The translations under genes were made by a program, and so were the position numbers. Positions 30,881 to 39,742 of a stretch of 64,000 nucleotides of DNA are shown here, piece by piece (the first letter of the stretch is position 1; each line of letters starts with the position of its first letter). The stretch comes from Blastococcus sp. TF02A-26. GTDB taxonomy: Bacteria; Actinomycetota; Actinomycetes; Mycobacteriales; Geodermatophilaceae. The notes under the pieces were generated by a model, which had not been told where the DNA came from, made no database searches, and saw only the letters and a program-made list of their open reading frames with translations. The stretch spans positions 62,001 through 126,000 of the forward strand of contig NZ_QOHG01000014.1 of NCBI RefSeq assembly GCF_003319125.1, read 5' to 3'.

Positions 30881-30952
30881 GCCCCCGTAGCTCAGGGGAT
30901 AGAGCACTGCCCTCCGGAGGCAGGGGCGCAGGTTCGAATCCTGCCGGGGGCA
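30881..30952 (+). tRNA. tRNA-Arg (anticodon CCG)
   Basis: The sequence folds into a complete cloverleaf. The acceptor stem GCCCCCG pairs with CGGGGGC at 30945-30951, and the D-arm is GCTCAGGGGATAGAGC. The anticodon stem CTGCC/GGCAG closes the 7-base loop CTCCGGA, with anticodon CCG reading CGG. The T-arm carries GGTTCGAATCC and the discriminator is A. The 3' CCA is not encoded. CGG is a frequent Arg codon in this GC-rich genome. Confidence 0.97.
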
Positions 30953-30981
30953 CACATCGCAGGACCTCCGACGCCGGCTCG

Positions 30982-32433
30982 TCAGCGCGGCCAGTAGGAC
31001 CCGTCCAGCTCGATCCCGGCGTCGTCGACGATCTCGCCGCCCCCCACCCCGAGCAGCGTCCGGGTGATGTGCTGGGTGCTGTCGAGCAGGTCGTCGAGAG
31101 CGCGGCGCAGGTGCTCGCCGCCGACCTCGGTCAGGGGGTCCGCGTCGTGCAGGGCCTCCAGCACCGCCCGCCGCAGCAGCTCCTTGAGGAACGAGGCGGT
31201 GACGCCCTCGGTCCGCTCCACCGCCGCCGCGACGTCGTCCTCGGTGAGCCGCAGCGGCACGGCCCGGCCGTACAGGTCCAGCAGCCGGCGTCGGGCCGCG
31301 GCGTCGGGGAGGTCGACCTCCACGGCGACGTCGATGCGGCCCGGTCGTGCCGCCAGCGCCGGCTCCAGCAGGTCCGCCCGGTTGGTCGTCAGGACGAACA
31401 GCAGGTCGGCGTCCGGAGCGGCACCGTCCATGGCGTCCAGCAGGTCGAACAGCACCGGGCCGCCGCCGTGGCCGTGGTGCGAGAACCGCTCCGCGGCGAC
31501 CAGGTCGACGTCCTCCAGCACCACGACGGCCGGTTGCAGCTCGCGCGCCAGGTCGGCGATCGAGCCGACCGCACCGAGCGAGCGACCGGTGAGCAGCAGC
31601 CGGGTGTACTCCTCCATCCGACCCAGCAGGTAACGCACCGTGTGCGTCTTGCCGGTGCCGGGCGGGCCGTAGAGGAGCAGTCCCCGCTTGAGGTGCTGGC
31701 CGGCGGCCCGCAGGCCGGCACGGTGCTCGGCGACACCGAGGGCGTGCCGCTCGACCCGGGTCAGGACGGCCCCGGGGAGGACGACGTCGTCGCGCCGCAC
31801 GTCCGGGGGGTCCAGGAAGCTCAGTGCGACCCCGCCCATCTGCGTGGGGGTGACCTCCACGAGCCGGCCCCGGTAGACGTTCAGCTCCCTGCGGAGCCGG
31901 TCGAGCTCGGCGAGGACGGCCTGCGCCTGCTGCACCGGCAGCCCGGCGACCTCGACGCTCATCGTCGGGCGGTGCTCGCCCGCGCCCTGGACGAGCAGCA
32001 CGTAGGAACCGGCGTCGTCGGTGACCAGCAGCAGCGCCAGGCGCAGGCACGCCAGCGTGGAGCCGGGGCCGTCCGGCAGGTCGACGACGGCCGGGGCGCT
32101 CAGCCGGACCGGGGGCAGACCCTCCCCCGTCATCAGCTGCTGGAGGTCCACCCCACCGAAGTGCGGCGGCAGCACGACGCCGCGGACCTCCACGCGACGT
32201 CCGCTCTCCGCCGTCCACGCGTCGAGAGCCGTCTGCAGGTTGACGTGCTCGAACTCGGGCAGCTCACGGGCGACGACCGACTCCTCGAGCCCGGCCGGGC
32301 CCAGCGCGGTCCGCACGAGCTGGACGACCTCGTTGCGCGCACCTCCGCCGCCGGGCACGTGCAGCCACTCCAGCAGCCTCCTCAGCCCGGCGGCGAACTC
32401 CGCGCCATCGGCCCCTGCCTGCTCCCCCGCCAC
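30982..32433 (-). CDS. AAA+ ATPase of unknown substrate
   Basis: A 483-residue protein. The first 220 residues form an unrecognised domain. An AAA module follows: Walker A GPPGTGKT at 256-263, Walker B VVVLEDVD at 303-310, sensor 1 VLTTNRADLL and Arg fingers in ARPGRID (Arg363, Arg366). The helical lid includes VTASFLKELLRRAVLEAL. The motor is closest to Cdc48/FtsH-type AAA domains, but there is no protease domain or membrane helix. The start is GTG at 32433 with GGAGGGG upstream. It overlaps the CtaG-like gene by 52 bases and ends about 30 bases from the tRNA. The function is unknown. Confidence 0.85.
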   Translation of the reverse strand: MAGEQAGADGAEFAAGLRRLLEWLHVPGGGGARNEVVQLVRTALGPAGLEESVVARELPEFEHVNLQTALDAWTAESGRRVEVRGVVLPPHFGGVDLQQLMTGEGLPPVRLSAPAVVDLPDGPGSTLACLRLALLLVTDDAGSYVLLVQGAGEHRPTMSVEVAGLPVQQAQAVLAELDRLRRELNVYRGRLVEVTPTQMGGVALSFLDPPDVRRDDVVLPGAVLTRVERHALGVAEHRAGLRAAGQHLKRGLLLYGPPGTGKTHTVRYLLGRMEEYTRLLLTGRSLGAVGSIADLARELQPAVVVLEDVDLVAAERFSHHGHGGGPVLFDLLDAMDGAAPDADLLFVLTTNRADLLEPALAARPGRIDVAVEVDLPDAAARRRLLDLYGRAVPLRLTEDDVAAAVERTEGVTASFLKELLRRAVLEALHDADPLTEVGGEHLRRALDDLLDSTQHITRTLLGVGGGEIVDDAGIELDGSYWPR

Positions 32434-33269
32434 GGCACCCCTCCGTCGTCGTCGCCCGGCACGTGGGCGCGGAGCGTAGCGACGTCGGCTCCCGCGGCGC
32501 GTGCCGTTTCCCGGCGCCGTCCGCGGCGGTACCGGGCGCCGAAGAGCGCGACCAGCAGCGCCAGGTCCACCAGGTGGCCGCCGTGGTACATGACCTGCGC
32601 GGCGGTCCGCACCTCCTCGGCGTCGAGCCCCGCGCCCGGCGGCAGCGCCCCCGCCCGGGCGTACAGCAGCTGCGCCAGCACCGCGTGCGCACCCCCGGCC
32701 GCGACGACGACCGCCACCCGCACGCCGGTGCCGGGGCGGCGCGGAGCCGGGTCGGGACCGGCCACCGACCACGCGAAGAGGCAGCCGGCGACCAGCAGGT
32801 GACCGTGCACCAGCGCGTGCACGGCGTCCGACCGCGTGCTCAGCGCGTGGAGCGGGGTCAGGTAGAGCAGGTGGAGGCCGCCGGTGGCGAGCACGGCGCC
32901 GGTCGCGGGATGCGCGAGCAGCCGCAGCGGCCTCGAGTGCAGGACGGCGGCGACCGGCCGGCGTGCCGCCGGGCCCAGCGCCCCCAGCAGCAGGGTCATC
33001 GGCGCGCCCAGGACGAGGGCGAGCGGCGCGGCCGCCCCGAGCAGGAGGTGCTGCACCATGTGGCCGGTCGCGCCGGTGCCGGCGGTCTCCACGGGCGGGG
33101 ACAGCGCGGTCCCGACCAGCAGGCAGCCGAGCAGCCAGCTCGCCGTCCGGGCCGCCGGCCAGTCCCGGCCGCCGTCCCGGCGCACACCCACCCCGGCGAG
33201 GTAGAGCGCGGCCGGCAGCAGCACCGCTCCCGCCGCCGCCAGCCACCCGGCGGCCAGCGCCCCGGTCAC
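32382..33269 (-). CDS. CtaG-like cytochrome c oxidase assembly membrane protein
   Basis: A 295-residue protein with about seven membrane helices and the caa3_CtaG pattern: TGHMVQHLLLGAAAPLALVLGAP, HLLYLTPLHAL, VHALVHGHLLVAGCLFAWSV and the late VMYHGGHLVDLALLVALF. The His residues in these helices are the conserved ones. The family assists copper delivery or assembly of CtaG-dependent oxidases in Gram-positives. The start is GTG at 33269, overlapping the DUF2243 stop (GTGA). Its hydrophilic tail extends into the start of the AAA gene, so all three genes appear co-translated. Confidence 0.85.
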   Translation of the reverse strand: MTGALAAGWLAAAGAVLLPAALYLAGVGVRRDGGRDWPAARTASWLLGCLLVGTALSPPVETAGTGATGHMVQHLLLGAAAPLALVLGAPMTLLLGALGPAARRPVAAVLHSRPLRLLAHPATGAVLATGGLHLLYLTPLHALSTRSDAVHALVHGHLLVAGCLFAWSVAGPDPAPRRPGTGVRVAVVVAAGGAHAVLAQLLYARAGALPPGAGLDAEEVRTAAQVMYHGGHLVDLALLVALFGARYRRGRRRETARAAGADVATLRAHVPGDDDGGVPWRGSRQGPMARSSPPG

Positions 33270-33745
33270 CCGGTCCCGCGTCCCTCGCCGCGGGTGGCGA
33301 CCACGAGGCCCAGGCCGGCGAGGAGCAGGAGCAGCGCGGCGCCGTTCCAGACGAGGTCGTAGGGCAGGAGGTCCACGCCGTAGCGCACCTGGTGCACCCG
33401 CAGGAGCTTGTGGTCGACCACCCCGTCGAAGAGCTGGAAGGCCCCGAGGCCGGTGACGAACCCGGCGACGGCGGACCGGCGGGCCAGCGTCCCGGCACGG
33501 CGGGCGTCGGCCAGGCGGAAGGCACCGGCGACCAGCAGGACCAGGTAGCCGGTCTGCAGCAGGCCGTCGGAGAGCAGCCCCACGGCGGGGGTCGAGCGGT
33601 CGTAGAAGTGGTGCCAGCCCAGCAGCAGGTGGAAGACGACGACGTCGACGGCGGCCATGACACCGACGCCGAGCATCCCGCCGGTCAGCAGCGAGCGGCG
33701 GCGGGCCGCCCGGGCGGGCACGGCCGGGGACGCGGCGGCGGTCAC
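33266..33745 (-). CDS. DUF2243 membrane protein
   Basis: A 159-residue protein with four membrane helices. DUF2243 features are VDVVVFHLLLGWHHFYDRS and LFDGVVDHKLLRVHQVRYGVD, with His residues at helix ends. The family is often found with CtaG genes and copper-related proteins, but its role is unknown. The GTG at 33745 has GGGGGAG close upstream and starts after an alanine-rich N-terminus. It heads the DUF2243-ctaG-AAA set. Confidence 0.85.
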   Translation of the reverse strand: MTAAASPAVPARAARRRSLLTGGMLGVGVMAAVDVVVFHLLLGWHHFYDRSTPAVGLLSDGLLQTGYLVLLVAGAFRLADARRAGTLARRSAVAGFVTGLGAFQLFDGVVDHKLLRVHQVRYGVDLLPYDLVWNGAALLLLLAGLGLVVATRGEGRGTG

Positions 33746-33830
33746 GCTCCCCCGATAGCCACCGCGGGCCCCCGCCACACCGACGCGGGCCGCGGCACGG
33801 GGGCCGGGCCGGCGCACCGCCACCCGCGGA

Positions 33831-33836
33831 TACCGT
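33831..33836 (+). promoter_or_regulatory. Candidate -10 of a leaderless hydrolase promoter
   Basis: TACCGT ends 7 bases before the ATG at 33844. There is no ribosome-binding site. Confidence 0.45.
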
Positions 33837-33843
33837 CCTCGTC

Positions 33844-34743
33844 ATGGAGCACACCGGGGTGCAGCGCACCAGCGTCGGGGACGTCGAGATCGCCTACGAG
33901 AGCTTCGGGTCGCCCGGCGACACCCCCCTGCTGCTGGTCATGGGCCTGGCCACGCAGATGGTCGGCTGGCCGGACGGGTTCTGCCGGGCGCTGGCCGAGC
34001 GCGGCCACCACGTCGTCCGCTTCGACAACCGCGACATCGGGCTGTCCACGCACCTGCACGACGCCGGCGCACCGGACGTCATGAGCCTGTTCGCCGGTGC
34101 CGGCACCGCGCCCTACACGCTCGGCGACATGGCCGACGACACCGCCGGCCTGCTCGACGCCCTGGGCTGGGAGAGCGCCCACGTCGTCGGCGCCTCGATG
34201 GGCGGGATGATCGCCCAGTCGCTGACCATCCGGCACCCGCAGCGGGTGCGCAGCCTGACGTCGATCATGTCCACCACGGGCGACCGCGCCGTCGGCAGCC
34301 CGGCCGACGTCGCCCTCGGCGTGCTGCTGGCCCCGGCCGCGCGCGACCGCGACGAGGCGCTGCAGCGCGCCGTCGACACCTACCGGGTGATCGGCTCCCC
34401 CGGCTTCGAGTTCGACGAGGCCGCCCTGCGCGAGCGGGCCGGGCTCTCCTTCGACCGCGCGTACGACCCGGCCGGGGTGGCCCGTCAGCTCGCCGCGATC
34501 CTCACGACCGACGACCGGACCCCGCACCTGGGCGAGATCACCGTGCCCACGCTGGTGGTGCACGGCGCGCAGGACACCCTGGTCGACGTCAGCGGTGGCC
34601 GGGCCACGGCCGCGGCCATCCCCGGCGCCGAGCTGTGGGTGGTCGAGGGCATGGGCCACGACCTCCCGCAGGAGCTGTGGCCGGAGCTGGTCGACCGGAT
34701 CGGCGCGACCGTGCAGCGCGGCGAGGAGCCGCTCAGCTCGTGA
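33844..34743 (+). CDS. Alpha/beta hydrolase
   Basis: A 299-residue cytosolic hydrolase. The catalytic triad can be assigned as Ser118 in VGASMGGM, Asp244 in HGAQDTLVD and His272 in GMGHDLP. The oxyanion loop is LVMGLATQ. The signature RFDNRDIGLSTH is shared with the aclacinomycin-methylesterase-like and related esterases common in actinobacteria. The substrate cannot be told. It ends in an 11-base tail-to-tail overlap with the SDR gene. Confidence 0.88.
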   Translation: MEHTGVQRTSVGDVEIAYESFGSPGDTPLLLVMGLATQMVGWPDGFCRALAERGHHVVRFDNRDIGLSTHLHDAGAPDVMSLFAGAGTAPYTLGDMADDTAGLLDALGWESAHVVGASMGGMIAQSLTIRHPQRVRSLTSIMSTTGDRAVGSPADVALGVLLAPAARDRDEALQRAVDTYRVIGSPGFEFDEAALRERAGLSFDRAYDPAGVARQLAAILTTDDRTPHLGEITVPTLVVHGAQDTLVDVSGGRATAAAIPGAELWVVEGMGHDLPQELWPELVDRIGATVQRGEEPLSS

Positions 34744-35503
34744 GCAGGCCGCCCTCCACCGGGATGGTCGTCCCGGTGACGTAGCCGCCGGCCTCGCTGA
34801 CGAGGAACACCAGCGCCGCGGCCAGCTCCATCGGGTCGCCGGGCCGGCCGACGAGCACCCGGCCCAGCTGCTGGGTGATGTAGCCCTCGGGGTACTGGTC
34901 GGTCATCTCGGAGTCGAAGAAGCCCGGCGCGAGGGCGTTGACGCGGATGCCCTTGCGGCCGGTCCACTGCTGCGCGAGGTCGCGGGTCAGCCCGATCAGG
35001 CCCGCCTTGCTGGCCGCGTAGGCGGCCTGCGGCAGGCCGGCGGTGGTCAGCCCGAGGATGCTCGAGATGTTCACGATCGAGCTGCCCGGCTGCATGACCC
35101 GGCCGCAGGCCTGCGCCATCCAGTAGCAGCCGTTGAGGTTGACGTCGATGACCTGCCGGAACTGATCGGGCGACTCCCGGGTGGCCGGCACCGCGGTGCC
35201 GATGCCCGCGTTGTTCACGAGGACGTCGACCCGGCCGAACTCCGCCATCGTCGCGTCCACCAGCGCCTGGCAGTCCTCGGGCCGCGCGACGTCGGTGCGC
35301 ACCGTGATCGCCCGCCGTCCAGCCGCCTCCACCGCCTCGCGGGTGGCGGCCAGCCGGTCCTCGCGCCGTGCCCCCAGGGCGACGTCCGCTCCGGCCTGGG
35401 CCAGCGCCTGGGCGAAGACGACGCCGAGACCGGACGACGCCCCGGTCACGATCGCCACCTTCCCGTCGAGCCGGAACATGTCGAGGATCTGCCTGTCGGC
35501 CAC
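34733..35503 (-). CDS. Short-chain dehydrogenase/reductase
   Basis: A 256-residue classical SDR. The cofactor motif is TGASSGLG at 20-27 and NNAG at 97-100. The catalytic residues are Ser148, Tyr162 and Lys166 (YAASK), and the C-terminal VEGGLLTS is typical of FabG-like enzymes. ALGARRED at the end of strand 2 has basic residues after the glycine, which suggests NADP(H). The start is GTG at 35503 with GGGAGAA upstream. It is divergent from the acyl-CoA ligase operon. The substrate is unknown. Confidence 0.9.
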   Translation of the reverse strand: MADRQILDMFRLDGKVAIVTGASSGLGVVFAQALAQAGADVALGARREDRLAATREAVEAAGRRAITVRTDVARPEDCQALVDATMAEFGRVDVLVNNAGIGTAVPATRESPDQFRQVIDVNLNGCYWMAQACGRVMQPGSSIVNISSILGLTTAGLPQAAYAASKAGLIGLTRDLAQQWTGRKGIRVNALAPGFFDSEMTDQYPEGYITQQLGRVLVGRPGDPMELAAALVFLVSEAGGYVTGTTIPVEGGLLTS

Positions 35504-35643
35504 GCGCTTCTCCCGTCGTCGGTGCTGTGCCCCGAGCCTGTCGCCCGGCGGGTCCGCCCGCCACCGCGGCGCGTCGCATCCTGTGCGGTAGACCACATCC
35601 GGCACTGGGTAGGGCCCCGTCCTCCCCAGGGCAGGAGCACCCG

Positions 35644-37146
35644 ATGAGCAACCTCGCGCAGCACCTCGTCGACACCGCCGCCGAGTCCGGCGACCGGCCC
35701 GCGCTGAAGATGGACGACGTCGTCCTGACCTACGCGCAGTTCCGCGACGCGGCCGCCGCAGTGGCCGCGGGACTGCGGGAGCGGGGCGTGCAGCCCGGCG
35801 ACCGGGTCGGCATGGTCCTGCCCAACGTCGTCAGCTTCCCGGTCGTCTTCTACGGCGCGCTGATGGCCGGCGCCGCTGTCGTCCCGATGAACCCGCTGCT
35901 CAAGGCCCGGGAGGTCGAGTACTACCTGCGCGACTCCGGTGCCCGCCTCGTCGTCGCGCTGGACTCGGTGGCCGAGGCCGCGACCGAGGCGGCCGCGACG
36001 GTGGGCATCGAGGCGGTGCCGGTCGGCCCGGTCGACCCGGGGGCGACCCTGGGCGTGGCGGGCGCCGGCGTCGAGGTCACCGAGCGGGCCGACGAGGACG
36101 ACGCGGTGATCCTCTACACCTCGGGGACGACCGGGCAGCCCAAGGGCGCGGAGCTGACGCACGCCAACCTGCGCGGCAACGCCCGGACCACGCAGGAGAC
36201 GCTCCTGGAGGGCAGCCCCGACGACGTGATCATGGGCTGCCTGCCGCTGTTCCACGTCTTCGGGCTGACCTGCTCGCTGAACGCCGGCGTCCTGGCCGGG
36301 GCCTGCCTCACCCTGCTGCCGCGCTTCGACGGCGCCCGGGCGCTGGAGATCGTCGAGCGGGACCGGGTCACGGTGTTCCAGGGCGTGCCGACGATGTTCG
36401 CCGCGATGCTGCACCAGCCCGACGCCGGCCGGTACGACGTGTCGAGCCTGCGGCTGTGCGTCTCCGGCGGCTCGGCCATGCCGGTGGAGGTGATGCGCGG
36501 CTTCGAGGAGGCGTTCGGCTGCATCGTCCTCGAGGGCTACGGGCTGTCGGAGACCTCGCCGGTGGCCTCCTTCAACCACCCGCACGCCGAGCGCAAGCCG
36601 GGCACGATCGGCACGCCGATCCGCGGGGTCGAGATGCGCCTGGTCGACGACGAGGGCCGCGACGTGCCCGAGGGCGAGGTCGGCGAGATCGCGATCCGCG
36701 GCGAGAACGTCATGCGCGGCTACTGGCAGCGGCCGGAGGAGACGGCGAAGGCGATCCCCGACGGCTGGTTCCGCACCGGCGACCTCGCCCGCCGCGACGC
36801 CGACGGCTACTACTCCATCGTCGACCGCAAGAAGGAGATGATCATCCGGGGCGGCTACAACGTGTACCCCCGGGAGATCGAGGAGGCGCTCTACGAGCAC
36901 CCGGCGGTCGCCGAGGTCGCCTGCGTCGGCGTCCCGCACGCCGACCTCGGCGAGGAGGTCGCCGCCGCCGTGGCGCTCAAGCCCGGCGCGTCGGCGGAGG
37001 TCGACGAGCTGAAGGCGTGGGTCAAGGAGCGGGTCGCGGCCTACAAGTACCCGCGGCACCTGTGGCTGGTCGACGTCCTGCCCAAGGGCCCCACCGGCAA
37101 GATCCTGCGCCGGGCGGTCGAGGTGCCCGAGGAGACCCGGTCGTGA
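35644..37146 (+). CDS. Long-chain fatty-acid/acyl-CoA ligase
   Basis: A 500-residue adenylate-forming ligase activating a carboxylic acid to its CoA thioester. Motifs are in order: [18 protein letters not shown] (P-loop), GYGLSETSP, the adenosine-binding WFRTGDLA, the hinge [16 protein letters not shown] and the C-terminal lysine in GPTGKILRR. The ATG at 35644 has AGGAG 7 bases upstream. It is the first gene of an operon with a coiled-coil protein, a PHA synthase and an acetyltransferase, so it probably supplies CoA substrates for polyester or lipid synthesis. Confidence 0.92.
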   Translation: MSNLAQHLVDTAAESGDRPALKMDDVVLTYAQFRDAAAAVAAGLRERGVQPGDRVGMVLPNVVSFPVVFYGALMAGAAVVPMNPLLKAREVEYYLRDSGARLVVALDSVAEAATEAAATVGIEAVPVGPVDPGATLGVAGAGVEVTERADEDDAVILYTSGTTGQPKGAELTHANLRGNARTTQETLLEGSPDDVIMGCLPLFHVFGLTCSLNAGVLAGACLTLLPRFDGARALEIVERDRVTVFQGVPTMFAAMLHQPDAGRYDVSSLRLCVSGGSAMPVEVMRGFEEAFGCIVLEGYGLSETSPVASFNHPHAERKPGTIGTPIRGVEMRLVDDEGRDVPEGEVGEIAIRGENVMRGYWQRPEETAKAIPDGWFRTGDLARRDADGYYSIVDRKKEMIIRGGYNVYPREIEEALYEHPAVAEVACVGVPHADLGEEVAAAVALKPGASAEVDELKAWVKERVAAYKYPRHLWLVDVLPKGPTGKILRRAVEVPEETRS

Positions 37147-37532
37147 CGGAGCCACCCCGGTGGCGGCAGGCGTTCGACGCGGTCGAGCAGCGGGTCACGC
37201 CGCACGCCGACCGGCTGGTCCGCACCCCGGGGTTCGCCCTCGGCGTCACCCTGCTCCGCCGCACCCACCTGCTCGCCCGCGAGACCGTGCAGGGCGTGAC
37301 CGCGCGGGCCTGGCACCTGGTGAACCTGCCGGCCGGTACCGACGTCGCCCGCCTGCGCGCCCAGCTGGGCGCGCTCGACCGCGAGGTGCGCCGGCTCACC
37401 CTGCAGCTGGAGACCGAGCGGCGCCGCGGCGCCGCGGAGACGGAGAACGCCGATGCCCACGCTGCCCGACCCCCAGACGGTCCTCGACCGGGTCCGCCGC
37501 GACGTCGAACGCAACGCCCTCCGGGCGCGTAA
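37143..37532 (+). CDS. Small helical protein upstream of phaC
   Basis: A 129-residue protein, start GTG at 37143 overlapping the ligase stop (GTGA). The middle is amphipathic ([23 protein letters not shown]), followed by a heptad-rich helix [20 protein letters not shown]. The C-terminal 30 residues are Pro/Arg-rich and overlap phaC by 80 bases in another frame. The position immediately before a class III-like phaC suggests a phasin-like or PhaE-like accessory protein, but there is no clear sequence match to either. Confidence 0.6.
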   Translation: MTEPPRWRQAFDAVEQRVTPHADRLVRTPGFALGVTLLRRTHLLARETVQGVTARAWHLVNLPAGTDVARLRAQLGALDREVRRLTLQLETERRRGAAETENADAHAARPPDGPRPGPPRRRTQRPPGA

Positions 37533-38592
37533 CGGGATCAAGCTGGCCGCCGGCCTCGACCGGCCCGGCGTCGGCTGCACGCCCAAGGACGTCGTGTGGC
37601 AGCGCGGCCGCACCCAGCTGTGGCACTACCGCAACGACGTCGAGACCCGTGGCGGCGTGCGGTACTCCCCGCCGCTGCTGCTCGTGTTCAGCCTGATCAG
37701 CCGCAGCTACATCCTCGACCTGCAGCCGGGCAACAGCTTCGTGGAGCAGCTGCTCGACGCGGGCTTCGACGTCTACATGCTCGACTGGGGCGAGCCGGAC
37801 GAGCGCGACGCCGAGAACCGCCTCGAGGACTACGTCGACGACTACGTCCCTGCGGCCGTGGACCGGGTCATGGAGATCTCCGGCTGCGGCGAGGTCAACC
37901 TGTTCGGCTACTGCTTCGGCGGGGACCTCTCGCTGCTGTACGCCGCCCACCACCCCGACGCCCCGCTGCGCAGCCTGACGGTGCTGGCCACACCCGTGGA
38001 CTTCCGGCACATGGGCCCGCTCGCGGACGTCTTCCGCGTGGGCGGGCTCGAGGTCGACCAGGTGCTCGACGTGGACGGGAACGTGCCGCCCCGCGTCGTC
38101 GTCCAGGGGTTCCGGTCGCTGACGCCGACGGCGGAGGTCACCCGCTACGTGACGCTGTGGGAACGGCTCTGGAACGACCAGTACGTGAACTCCTACCAGG
38201 CCATGACCGGCTGGTCCGATGACCACGTGCCCTTCCCCGGCGCGGCGGCGCGGGAGACCGTCGAGATGCTCGTGCGCGCCAACGGGATGCTCACCGACCG
38301 GCTGACCGTGGCCGGTGACCGCGTGCACCTGCGCGACATCACGGTGCCGTTCCTCACCGTCATGGCCGAGCGGGACCACATCGTGCCACCGGACGCGACC
38401 GCGCCGCTGATCGACCTCGTCGGCTCCCCGGACAAGCACGAGCTGCGGCTGCCGGCCGGGCACATGGGCCTGGTGGTCGGGCGGACGGCGGCGAGGACGA
38501 CGGTGCCGACGATCATCGAGTTCCTGCAGCGGCGCAGCGACGAGGTCTCCCCCGCCGCCTCGGTCCGCCCCGACACCGCCGCGGAGGCCTGA
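37453..38592 (+). CDS. phaC: Polyhydroxyalkanoate synthase (PhaC-like)
   Basis: A 379-residue enzyme polymerising hydroxyacyl-CoA into polyester. The lipase-like box is GYCFGG with catalytic Cys154. Asp308 (ERDHIVPP) and His337 (PAGHMGL) complete the triad. Its length (class III PhaC about 350-360; class I about 560-590) and the lack of the long N-terminal domain point to a class III-like enzyme, which would need a partner subunit. The only candidate partner is the gene at 37143. It is followed 1 base later by a GNAT gene. Confidence 0.88.
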   Translation: MPTLPDPQTVLDRVRRDVERNALRARNGIKLAAGLDRPGVGCTPKDVVWQRGRTQLWHYRNDVETRGGVRYSPPLLLVFSLISRSYILDLQPGNSFVEQLLDAGFDVYMLDWGEPDERDAENRLEDYVDDYVPAAVDRVMEISGCGEVNLFGYCFGGDLSLLYAAHHPDAPLRSLTVLATPVDFRHMGPLADVFRVGGLEVDQVLDVDGNVPPRVVVQGFRSLTPTAEVTRYVTLWERLWNDQYVNSYQAMTGWSDDHVPFPGAAARETVEMLVRANGMLTDRLTVAGDRVHLRDITVPFLTVMAERDHIVPPDATAPLIDLVGSPDKHELRLPAGHMGLVVGRTAARTTVPTIIEFLQRRSDEVSPAASVRPDTAAEA

Positions 38593-38593
38593 C

Positions 38594-39148
38594 GTGCCGG
38601 TCACCGAGGTGCGCCCCGAGCACTGCGAGGCGCTGCTGCAGTTCTTCCGCGCGCTGCCCGAGGGGGACCTCACCTTCATCGAGGAGGAGGTCACCGACCC
38701 CGATGTCGTCCGGTCGTGGGCCCGCGGCGAGGGCGGCGGCTCGCGCTGGGTCGCGGTGTCGGAGGAGTCCGGCGGGCCGGTGGTGACCGGGTACGTCGCC
38801 GTCCGCCCGCTGCCCGGCTGGTCGGACCACGTCGGCCGGCTCCGGCTGGTCGTCTCGCCCGCCGCCCGCGGGTCGGGGCTGGGCCGCGACCTCGCCCGGC
38901 ACGCGCTGGTCCAGGCGGTGTCGGCCGGGCTCACCAAGATCGTGGTCGAGGTGGTGGCCGAGCAGGGCGCCGCGCTGGCGCTGTTCACCGGCCTGGGCTT
39001 CCGCGGCGAGGCGGTGCTGGTCGACCACGTGCGCGACCGCTCCGGGGACCTGCGTGACCTCATGGTCCTGGCCCACCACGTCGGCGACACCTGGGCCGGG
39101 ATGAGCGCCGTCGGGCTGGACGACGCCCTGGACGGCGACCCCGCCTGA
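38594..39148 (+). CDS. GNAT family N-acetyltransferase
   Basis: A 184-residue single-domain GNAT protein. The acetyl-CoA-binding motif A is LVVSPAARGSGLGRDLARHAL, followed by ALALFTGLGFRGEAVLVDHV. The start is GTG at 38594, one base after the phaC stop, so it is probably co-transcribed with the PHA genes. The acceptor is unknown. Confidence 0.85.
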   Translation: MPVTEVRPEHCEALLQFFRALPEGDLTFIEEEVTDPDVVRSWARGEGGGSRWVAVSEESGGPVVTGYVAVRPLPGWSDHVGRLRLVVSPAARGSGLGRDLARHALVQAVSAGLTKIVVEVVAEQGAALALFTGLGFRGEAVLVDHVRDRSGDLRDLMVLAHHVGDTWAGMSAVGLDDALDGDPA

Positions 39149-39184
39149 GCTGCGGACCCTGCGCCGCGCGACCACCATCCCCCC

Positions 39185-39634
39185 GTGAGCTCGCCCGACG
39201 TCGTCCTGGAGCTGAAGCCGCCACCGCTGGCGACCGTGCTGTCCCTGGCATCGGTGGTCGTCGGTGCCGGTCTCGTCCTGGCCGTCGTGCGCACCCGGCC
39301 GCCTCTGCTGTTCGCGCTCCTCTTCGTCGCGGCCGTCGTGGGCATCACCGGGTTCAACCTCGGCACCGCGCTCTGCTCCGCCCGGGCACGTGCCGACGGC
39401 GTCCTCGAGGTGCGCAACCGCTTCCGGACGCGCCGGCTGCACCGCTCGGAGATCGACCGGGTGCTGCTCGGCTCGGTCGGCGGCTTCGGCTCCAACCGGC
39501 GCATCGAGCTGCTGCTGCTGGACGGGACGACGCTGCCGCTGGTCGGCACGGAGGCCCCGCCGTTCCCGGGGACGCGCGGGCGCCTGGAGGACCAGGCGGA
39601 CCAGCTGCGGTCCTGGGTCGACGCCGGTATCTGA
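39185..39634 (+). CDS. Membrane protein with PH-like domain
   Basis: A 149-residue protein with two N-terminal membrane helices (ATVLSLASVVVGAGLVLAVV; LLFALLFVAAVVGITGFNLG) and a soluble domain (DGVLEVRNRFRTRRLHRSEIDRV...) resembling the small bacterial PH domains of actinobacterial membrane proteins. The start is GTG at 39185. It lies 36 bases after the GNAT gene. No specific function. Confidence 0.7.
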   Translation: MSSPDVVLELKPPPLATVLSLASVVVGAGLVLAVVRTRPPLLFALLFVAAVVGITGFNLGTALCSARARADGVLEVRNRFRTRRLHRSEIDRVLLGSVGGFGSNRRIELLLLDGTTLPLVGTEAPPFPGTRGRLEDQADQLRSWVDAGI

Positions 39635-39705
39635 AGCGGTGCCGATGGTGCCGTCGTCACGGCTCTGACCAGGGCATTTACCTCGTCGATCGTCCTCCCG
39701 AGTGG

Positions 39706-39727
39706 TATTCTCCGTACACACGTTCGA
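39706..39727 (+). promoter_or_regulatory. -10 element and LexA/SOS-like box upstream of the HNH gene
   Basis: TATTCT (39706-39711) is a good -10. Immediately after it, 39712-39727 reads CCGTAC ACAC GTTCGA. The actinobacterial LexA box is TCGAAC-N4-GTTCGA, so 10 of 12 defined bases match and the right half is perfect. A LexA dimer there would cover the start of transcription. The -35 is weak, as expected for an inducible gene. Confidence 0.6.
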
Positions 39728-39742
39728 GTCTGAGGAGGCGTC

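Noticed and set aside
33844-35503. Hydrolase/SDR pair considered as a catabolic operon
   Set aside because: The genes are convergent and overlap only at their ends, so they are not co-transcribed.
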